From: Limnomonas spitsbergensis
Lineage: Eukaryota; Chlorophyta; Chlorophyceae; Chlamydomonadales
NCBI GenBank assembly: GCA_037349105.1
Contig: JAYJMM010000118.1
Span: forward strand, 2,041,001-2,105,000
Direction of reading: 5' to 3'
DNA length: 64,000 nucleotides
Shown here: positions 57,019 through 64,000 of the stretch, piece by piece
Layout: each line of letters begins with the position of its first letter
Numbering within the stretch: position 1 is the stretch's first letter
Position numbers and translations under genes: made by a program
Notes under the pieces: generated by a model
The model's input: only the letters and a program-made list of their open reading frames with translations
Databases searched by the model: none
Told to the model about the DNA's origin: nothing

Positions 57019-59993
57019 ATGGGGTCATTCCTCAGCGTTGCTGCCTTCCTGAGACCAGACGATGAGATGCAACTGATACGAGCCCAGTTCAATCGCAAGA
57101 CACTCCTTTACCTCGGCACAAAGAGACAGAAGGCATATCAAGCCCTGAAGCACCTCTCTAGACCGCCATATGAACATCCTAACCATGGAGGCCCGCAATG
57201 GGAACCTGTCTGGGTCGATATTGGCGTCGCATGCAGGAGCCTGCCCCGTGCCGACATGTTCAGGTAACTTTCATCAACTCATCCGGGATGCAGGAACAGC
57301 CATGCACATGACCAAGTGACCATGCAGCAACAGCCATGCCATGACCATGCAGCAGCACCCATGTGGATGATCATGCCGCAACAGCCATGCAGCCATGGCC
57401 ATGTACATGCCTATGTAGCTACAGCTGTGCTCATGCCCATGCAGCAGCTGCCATGCAGATGACCTCGCCGCAACAGCCATGCATATGCTCATACAGCAAA
57501 ATCCAGGCAACTCCAACCATGCATGTAACGGACGCAAGAATACGTCTGCTTCCTCTGATGCGTTGGCATCAGGAATCGGTCTGTATCCAGCGCCACGTTG
57601 ATCGAATTCCCGGTGTGCCCTGGGTTTGTATCTCGCCTTGCCTGTTGTATCCTTCCACTGCTGCAGTAAGGTTTTAGGCAGCACTACCCCTCACTCTGAC
57701 CCTCTGATCCGTTGCCTCTTCACGCCCATGACCTGCAGCATGTCTGACCCCATGGCCGTCCTATATGAGAGGATCGAGAGCACAGGCGCATGGCGGGAGC
57801 GTGGTCGCACTGAACTCATCCTTAATGATGAGGGTGAGTCACTGAGGGGGAGGGGCTGGTAGCAACTTGCCAGATGAGGGGGGCAGCAGGCAAGAAATGA
57901 GATGAAGGAACCATTGGGGCTGGAGTGGAGCAGATGAGGGGAATGACAGGAAAGAAATCAAATGCAGTGATCAAGGACAGGGTGAAGGGCACTGCACCGA
58001 GCATTCCACTATGACAGGGGAGTTATGACTTCCCCGCCGGCTCGGGGGCCTCTTTGAATGCTTGAATTGGCAGGGGAGAGCGGAGGTAGAACGGAACACC
58101 CCCCTCAGAAGCCTCAGATGTGAGGGGCCCGAGCTCTGCCGCTGCGCACACCCAGCCTGTCCAGGAGCGCTCACATTTGTAGTGCATAGGGTGACAAGTG
58201 GAATATGGGGACTGCGTTCAAAGGGTTCAGGGGTTATGGGTTACATTTTGAATCATATTATAAGCCCTAAATCTTCAACCCTAAACTAGTTACAGGAGGC
58301 CCACGGGGCTTGTGGGCACTAACCTGCCAAGATTCTGCCCACCTGACAATGGCATGCGTGACTGCTCTTGACATGTGGTAGATCAAGGGGTGGAAAGTGA
58401 ATTTACACCACTCTGCAGAGGTCTAAATGCTCCCTCTCCCCACGCATTTTCTCTCCCCTCACGTTCCCTCTCCCCACACACTTCCTTTCCTCTCACGTTC
58501 CCTCTCCCCACACGTTTCCTTTCCCCTCCCGTTCCCTCTCCCCATACACTTCCTTTCCCCTCACGTTCCCTCTCCCCACACACTTCCTTTCCCCTCACGT
58601 TCCCTCTCCCCACACACTTCCTTTCCCCTCAAGTTCCCTCTCCCCACACACTTCCTTTCCCCTCAAGTTCCCTCTCCCCACACACTTCCTTTCCCCTCAC
58701 GTTCCCTCTCCCCACACACTTCCTTTCCCCTCACGTTCCCTCTCCCCACACACTTCCTTTCCCCTCAAGTTCCCTCTCCCCACACACTTCCTTTCCCCTC
58801 ACGTTCCCTCTCCCCACACACTTCCTTTCCCCTCAGGTTCCCTCTCCCCTCACGATTATTTGTCATCAAGTTTCCTATGCATCCACACCTGCACCTGCTC
58901 CTTTCAGGCCCTCAGGTACTCTCTCCTCGTATGTCCTGTTTATCCACACCTTTCCATACACCCCTGTCCCTGATGCACCCAGGGCCTCCGTCCCTCTCCC
59001 GAGCTTTTCTTTTCCATCCGCATCCTTGTAAGTCCTAACCACTCCTGCGCATGCTGCACGCAGACCCTGAGTTTCTGCAGCGCATACGTATGCTGTGGCG
59101 ACCTGGTCATGTGCAACAAATGCGGCTGATCCTAGTAGATCTGGACGGAGGCGTGGACGCAGAGCTCGTGGATACGACAGAATGTGTAAGCGGGGCTGTT
59201 TTTCTGCACTCCAGGATTCAGCCTCTTAAGGGCACAGCCACTCACAAATGCAGCTTTTTAGCTCCAGGGTTCAGTTGATCAAGGCTTCAGGCTTGTTAGC
59301 TGTAGGGTTTAGCCGCTGTAGGGTTCAGTTGCCCCAGGCTTCAGGCCTTTTTGCTTCAGGGTTCAGCCGCTGTATGGTTCAGCCGCTTCAGGGTTCAGTT
59401 GCCCCAGGCTTTACGCCTTTCTGCTTCAAGGTTCAATTGCTGTAGGGTTCAGCCGCTCCAGGGTTCAGTTGCCCTCAGGCTTCAGGCCTTTTTGCTTCAG
59501 GGTTCAGCCGCTGTAGGGTTCAGCCGTCATAGGGTTCAGCTGCTGCAGAGCCCAGCCGCTCCAGGGTTCAGTTGCCCCAGGCTTCAGGCCTTTTTGCTTC
59601 AGGGTTCAGCCGCTGTAGGGTTCAACTGCTGCAGAGTTCAGCCGCTGCAGGGTTTAGCCGCTCCAAGGTTCTGCCATGTCTGCTGTTCTAGTTCACACTG
59701 TCTGGGCGGTGGGAGTGTGTGTGGTGGGGGGGGGGTGGGGGGCAGGAGGGGTGCATGTGGCTGAGGCTACACCAAGGCAGAATTCCTGCAGTGTGATTGC
59801 CACTTGTAGCCTCAAATATAGCCTGAGGCTATTAATGGATTGACTGGCAGCCTCTGCTCCCTCCCTTGATCCCCTGCAGGACTTCCTGGGCGAGGTTCAG
59901 CACTTCACGCTGCAGGACCTGATGGAGGCACCTGACAGCATGCTCATGCTGCCCATGGACACTGAGGAGGGGGGCAGAGGGGACCAGGTGAGA

Positions 59994-60024
<31 letters not shown>

Positions 60025-63000
60025 AGGGAGAGGCAGAGACCAGGTAAGGAAGCGAGAAGGAGAAGGAGGGGTTGAAGGGCAACGATGGTGAGGATGAGAA
60101 AGGATGAGGAAGGGAGGAGGGCCAAATGAGGGAGAGGGAGGGAGAGGGCACACCTGCTGTGATACCCTGCCCAGGGTGATGCTCAGGTGAGCTCCGTTGA
60201 GCCTTTCCCTACAGACGAGCTCCATTGAGCTTTCCCTCCTCCATTTGTGAGGTCAAGCCTGTGTAGGTGCTGATGCATGTCTGTGAGTGCATACCGGTAT
60301 GCAAAATCTAAAGCATACAAACAAGTTATTAGCATGTACCGCCAATCACCATCATATGAATACTAAGACAGTCAGCAACAAGCACTGAGGCATGCAATGT
60401 GTGGATAGGGTCTAATGAGGCATGATATGCTGGGATAGGGTCTTATGCGCCTCATATGATATGGAGGTGGCCCCCTGTAGAGTCTCAAGGTAGTTCCAAG
60501 CACCAAGGAATAATCATGCCTGTTGGACGCGTCCTGTGTAGAAATGTTAATCGAGATGCACCGTATGTGTGGAGCTCAGCGCATTCCACCCTAGCCCCCA
60601 CGCGCCCCCCATAGCTCCCACCAGAATCGAGACGCACCGTATGTGTGGAGCTCAACTCATGCACCCCTAGCCCCCACACGACCCCTGGTCCTGGCCAAGG
60701 CCAGCACTGGTGTGTGAAGCTCAGTTCATGCCCCCTGCCCCCCCCTGCCCCCCCCCCTAGGACAGCACGGCAATCATCACTGCAGAACAGGTCGCCCTGC
60801 CTAGAGGCCCTGTAGATTTCCAGGTGAGGGGTGTGGATCAGAGCCTTCCTAGAGGCCTCTGGCCGAGGGGGACTTGCTTTCTCAATATACCCACTCCTTG
60901 CAGTCTGGCTGAAAGGCTGGCCTGCTTCTCCAACGCCATCTTTGAAATGGGATTGGATTCATGGTTTTGCCCGGACCCTAAGCCTCACACTCTGAACCCA
61001 TATACCCCTGGACTGATGCTTCATTTCCAATATGAAGTCTGTTTGAGACTTGAAAGGCTGACTGGAGCCCTAGGATATTTCTACCAGCTCAATTCCCACC
61101 CTCTTGTAGGCCTCCACTCGGACACACATGCTGTCAAACCGTCACACTGCCTCTGTCGACTCAATATTGTCCTCTCCACGCCCTCTTGGCTCCCATCCTC
61201 TCCTCACCTAGCCCCGCCCTCTCATGTTCCCGCCCCTGCACCCCTCTCCTCTCCCTCTCCTTTCCTATCCTTGGAGTCCAAATGCATGATATCGGGCAAA
61301 CAGCCTTCTTCTACCATGTATCCTGTGACGACCCTTGCTAGGGACACAGTCTCAGGGGAGTAAATGTGCATATACGGTACCCGGGAATAGAAGGGGAGGG
61401 AAAGGAAGGTAGTGAAAAGGAGGGGAGGGAAGAGGAGGGGGGGGCTAATACTCCTGGCATCGGCGCTAGACTCGCCCACTTTCCCTGCCCCCATTTCCTC
61501 CTCTTGGTTCCGGGGAATTCGACCCGCAGCAGCTAGGGAAGCAGGGCAGGCTCACCCAGACCCAGATCCTGCCTCCCCATTCTGCTCCTCCAGATCTGCG
61601 CACTGGACCTGCTGCCAGCGGACCACGTGAATCCCATCCTGGAGATTCTGAGGCAGGCCCCAAGAGGACAGTGGGCCTGTGTGTATAAGGTGGGCAACAG
61701 GGACCTAGGCCCGCTGATCACTCTTTGGATACCTCCTGTGATCTCTCTATTGGTTCCCTGGATACCTTTGAGGGTCCGGCTTTTCATCCCTCTCCTGATG
61801 TCACTTCTAGTTACCTTCTCTTCTGTCAATTTCCCGTTTGCCCCCCCCCCTTGACGCCTCTCAATCACTAGAAACACTTGAAAGTGCTTGTGATGCTCAC
61901 TGTTGAGGCTAGGGCAGCTGAAGGCAGGGTGTGGAGGCCTAAATCAGAGATCACACTAGCCGTAAGGCTTGACCCCCCCCCTCTCTGCTGCCCCCTGTTC
62001 CATTTTGTCCTGCATACCTGCTTTGTTGCCCCCCACTCAGTTATATTCTGCATACCCAACTCTTCTGCACCCTGCTCTGTACTCTGCTACCCCCCTCTCT
62101 GATGCACCCTGTCCCATGTGCTCCACCCCCCTCTCAGTTGTGACTTGTCAAGAGGTGTATGGTGGCCTGCTCCCACAAGCCCAGAGGGTTTGAACCAATG
62201 GTTATGAAACCCTAGCTTGAACCCTCTCTGTCCCACCCACTCACTCTTCTTAGTCTCTTCATCCCCCAATCCTTTGCACTCTTATCCGTTTTACTTGCTA
62301 CATTCTCCATCCCTTGATCTGCTTCATTCTCTATTCCTTGATCTGCTGTTATCTCCATCCCTTGATCTGCTTCATTCTCTATTCCTTGATCTGCTGTTAT
62401 CTCCATCCCTTGATCTGCGGTATTCAACCTCCCAGAACCTGCTGTATTATCCAGTATTTAATCGTTTGTTTTCTGTTTACCCTTCATTGCTGTACTATGC
62501 TTTCCCTCTTCTGCTGTATTCTGCATGCTCATCCCTGATGTACCGAGTTGGAGGTGCAACCAACAGGCTGTTGCATTGTTCGTCTCCACTCTACCGTTCC
62601 CCACTCTTATGCCTCCGCCTCTTGTAGTCGGAGGTGTGCAGCGGCCTGGACCCTGAGTGGGCCCCCATCAGCCTGGACCTTTCCCTCCTAGACAATGGGA
62701 AGCCAGACGCACCGCTGCTGCTCAAGGTGAGGACTAGGGAGGAGGCTTTGCTTGGATAGATTTGAATGGGGGACGGGACTGAGGGAGAGGCATTGCTTGG
62801 ACAGATTTATATGGCGGATGGGAATCGGATAGTGATGTCTGAATGTGCTGCTGCAACTGTAGGTGATAATGCGGAAACGCAAGCATGGCTAAATGACAGA
62901 TGTCTCATTTGTTTGGACGTGGATGTTCGCACCTCATATCCACACTGGCACACGCTCCTCTCCCTTCACACTGGCGTGTATGGACGCGCATGTTCACACC

Positions 63001-63134
63001 TCTTGGCCAATTTGCCACACAGTCACACACCCCTCTCCCTTTCCTCCGGCAGGTGTCTAGTTTGGGACCGGACGGGGCTGAGACAGTGCTGGGTACCGCA
63101 AACACCGACCTGAAGAAGCTGGAGGCAGTAGCAG
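57019..63134 (+). CDS. Copine (BONZAI-like), C2A and C2B domains; 3' part outside window
   Basis: Copines are calcium-dependent phospholipid-binding proteins with two C2 domains and a vWA-like domain; plant members (BONZAI1) act at the plasma membrane. Eight exons join in phase: 57019-57263, 57739-57833, 59064-59185, 59880-59987, 60761-60823, 61594-61689, 62628-62726 and 63053-63134 (303 codons). The product starts MGSFLS, a fit to the N-myristoylation signal (Gly2, Ser6), as in plant copines. C2A: WVDIGVACRSLPRADMFSMS, DPMAVLYERIESTGAWRERG, RTELILNDEDPEF, LILVDLDG and DFLGEVQHFTLQDLM. C2B: CALDLLPADHVNPILEILRQ, KSEVCSGLDPEWAPISLDLS and LGTANTDLKKLEAVAG. The order S-D-P, then G-R-T-E, D-P-E-F, D-F-L-G, K-S-E-V, L-D-P-E-W is the copine pattern. 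The last exon ends in a donor, so the vWA domain must lie beyond 64000. In C2B the expected F-S-K-S-D-P calcium loop is replaced by PADHVNP, so calcium binding there may be weak. Confidence 0.85.
57290..57520. repeat. Intronic CAGCCATGC-rich degenerate repeat
   Basis: CAACAGCCATGCA, GCAGCAACAGCCATG and ATGACCATGCAGCA recur irregularly in the first copine intron. Confidence 0.65.
58430..58850. repeat. Intronic minisatellite, 34-base unit, about 12 copies
   Basis: Unit CACTTCCTTTCCCCTCACGT followed by TCCCTCTCCCCACA, in the second copine intron. Copies differ mainly as CACGTT versus CAAGTT. The pyrimidine-rich unit is open in all plus-strand frames and yields spurious Pro/Ser frames. Confidence 0.93.
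59270..59680. repeat. Intronic repeat built on GGGTTCAGCCGCTGTAG
   Basis: Short GTAGGGTTCAGCCGCT units arranged in larger blocks that start TTCAGGCCTTTTTGCTTCAG at about 59340, 59481 and 59583. Third copine intron. Confidence 0.85.
59996..60024. repeat. Homopolymer of 29 G
   Basis: Directly after the donor of the copine exon ending at 59987. Its exact length should be treated with caution, as such runs are often misread. Confidence 0.9.
60540..60690. repeat. Tandem duplication, about 77-base unit
   Basis: ATCGAGA.GCACCGTATGTGTGGAGCTCA at about 60550 and again at about 60627, each followed by CCCTAGCCCCCAC. Copine intron. Confidence 0.8.
62300..62430. repeat. Intronic minisatellite, 48-base unit
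   Basis: CCCTTGATCTGCTTCATTCT and CTATTCCTTGATCTGCTGTT alternate, about 2.5 copies, in the copine intron before 62628. Confidence 0.82.
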
Positions 63135-64000
63135 GTGGACCAGGGGATTGAGTTAGGCCCACTTGCCCCTGGGGGACAAGTAGGGTAGGGAGGGAGCTCG
63201 ACTCACACACCTGAAGGGGCCAGGTAGGGGGGTCGAATCACATGCCTGAAGGGGCCAGGTGGGGTGGTGGGGGGGGGGGTCGACTCACACACCTGCAGAG
63301 GCCAGGTAGGAGGGGGGAGTTGGACTCACACACCTGAAGGGCCTTGGGTGGGGCAGGGGTGATGTTTCACTCAAACGCCCTATGGGACAGTTGTTGCAGA
63401 TGGGGCAGGGGGGCAGGGAGTGCAGTTTTTTCTCAACTTGCATACGGTACCCCGTCTAGGCATGGGTATTTCACCTGCACCATGCCAGAATTGGGGGGAA
63501 GCGAGCTGTGGCTTAGTGGGGTTTAATTCACATGACCCATCTTAGTGCGCCTAGTCTTGTTGCGGATTCGTCGTATGCACAACGTCAGTCCCTGGGTATG
63601 GTGGGTAGATGCTGTGGCTGAGTAGTGCTAAATTCCCATGCCCCGTCTTGGTGCGGATTGATCTCAGGCACCATGTCAGTCCCTAGGTACAGAGGGTGAT
63701 ATGCTGATGTGGCTGAGTAGTTCTGCCAAGGCGGGGAGATTCTTCCAAGGGGAAAACGTTTCAAGGGCATCGGACCACTTGGGCAGGCTGCTGAGCAGTC
63801 CCCACTGGCCCTGTAGAGACCTAACCTTGACCGGCCTGCATACTGTGGCTCAAGCAGCCGGGCTTGCAGCATCAGGCCCCCTCAGCAGTAGGCTATGGTG
63901 TAGCTGAGCGTCAGCCTAGTCTTATATCCTTATAGGGTTTGAGTTGCAAAAGGTCTGCACTGATCCCCATTGTAAGTTGGAAGTCTCAACCCTCAACCCC
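63135..64000. other. Copine intron at right edge, with short repeats
   Basis: No further copine exon was found. 63180-63345 has three to four copies of an approximately 50-base unit (CGACTCACACACCTGAAGGG, GCCAGGT). 63590-63720 has a doubled stretch around GTCAGTCCCTAGGTA and GATGTGGCTGAGTAGT. Confidence 0.6.

Noticed and set aside
58430..58850. CRISPR-like array
   Set aside because: Repeats are head-to-tail with no unique spacers, in a spliced eukaryotic intron.
58375..59038. Long Pro/Ser-rich frames (about 200-218 codons)
   Set aside because: They are products of the 34-base pyrimidine repeat inside a copine intron. The same peptide appears in several frames because 34 is not a multiple of three.

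Overview
The window looks like nuclear DNA of a green alga (Chlorophyta). Coding regions are broken into many short exons with clean GT..AG borders. The 2-oxoglutarate dehydrogenase reads most like the plant version. One gene carries a long proline/serine stretch of the cell-wall (HRGP) type, TGTAA (the usual chlorophyte poly(A) signal) lies downstream of several genes, and introns and intergenic DNA are full of minisatellites and retroelement debris. The species cannot be named from the sequence. I found no rRNA, tRNA or CRISPR array. All exon models below were built by eye from splice sites and codon phase.

Layout. 0.7-3.1 kb (minus): 5' part of a secreted papain-family peptidase of the 26/29-kDa type, running off the left edge. 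3.7-8.0 kb (plus): a six-exon gene for an unrecognised protein with an acidic run and a large polyglutamine domain. 9.0-12.65 kb (minus): a decayed LINE with endonuclease, reverse transcriptase and C-terminal Cys/His motif, missing both RT catalytic aspartates. 14.4-18.2 kb (plus): two related exons, one fused to a Pro/Ser-rich domain. 20.1-31.2 kb (plus): complete 21-exon mitochondrial 2-oxoglutarate dehydrogenase E1 (1,036 aa). 31.2-33.7 kb: repeats. 33.7-35.1 kb (minus): two-exon membrane-anchored methyltransferase. 35.8-45.1 kb: a 9.3-kb retroelement-like insertion with an intact 1,861-aa gag-like frame. 48.0-55.8 kb (minus): at least ten phase-consistent exons of an unrecognised large protein. 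57.0 kb to the right edge (plus): a copine whose two C2 domains are inside the window and whose vWA domain is not.

The host genes do not form an obvious pathway: a TCA-cycle enzyme, a peptidase, a methyltransferase, a copine and three proteins of unknown role lie among repeats. The most interesting object is the 35.8-45.1 kb insertion. Its repeats are arranged A1 - gag - B1 - A2 - B2, the split-direct-repeat pattern of PAT/Kangaroo-type (DIRS-like) elements, but A2+B2 also looks like an LTR: it starts TG, ends CA and is flanked by ATCA on both sides of the whole insertion. It has no reverse transcriptase, integrase or recombinase, yet its repeat copies are almost identical, so it appears young and mobilised in trans.
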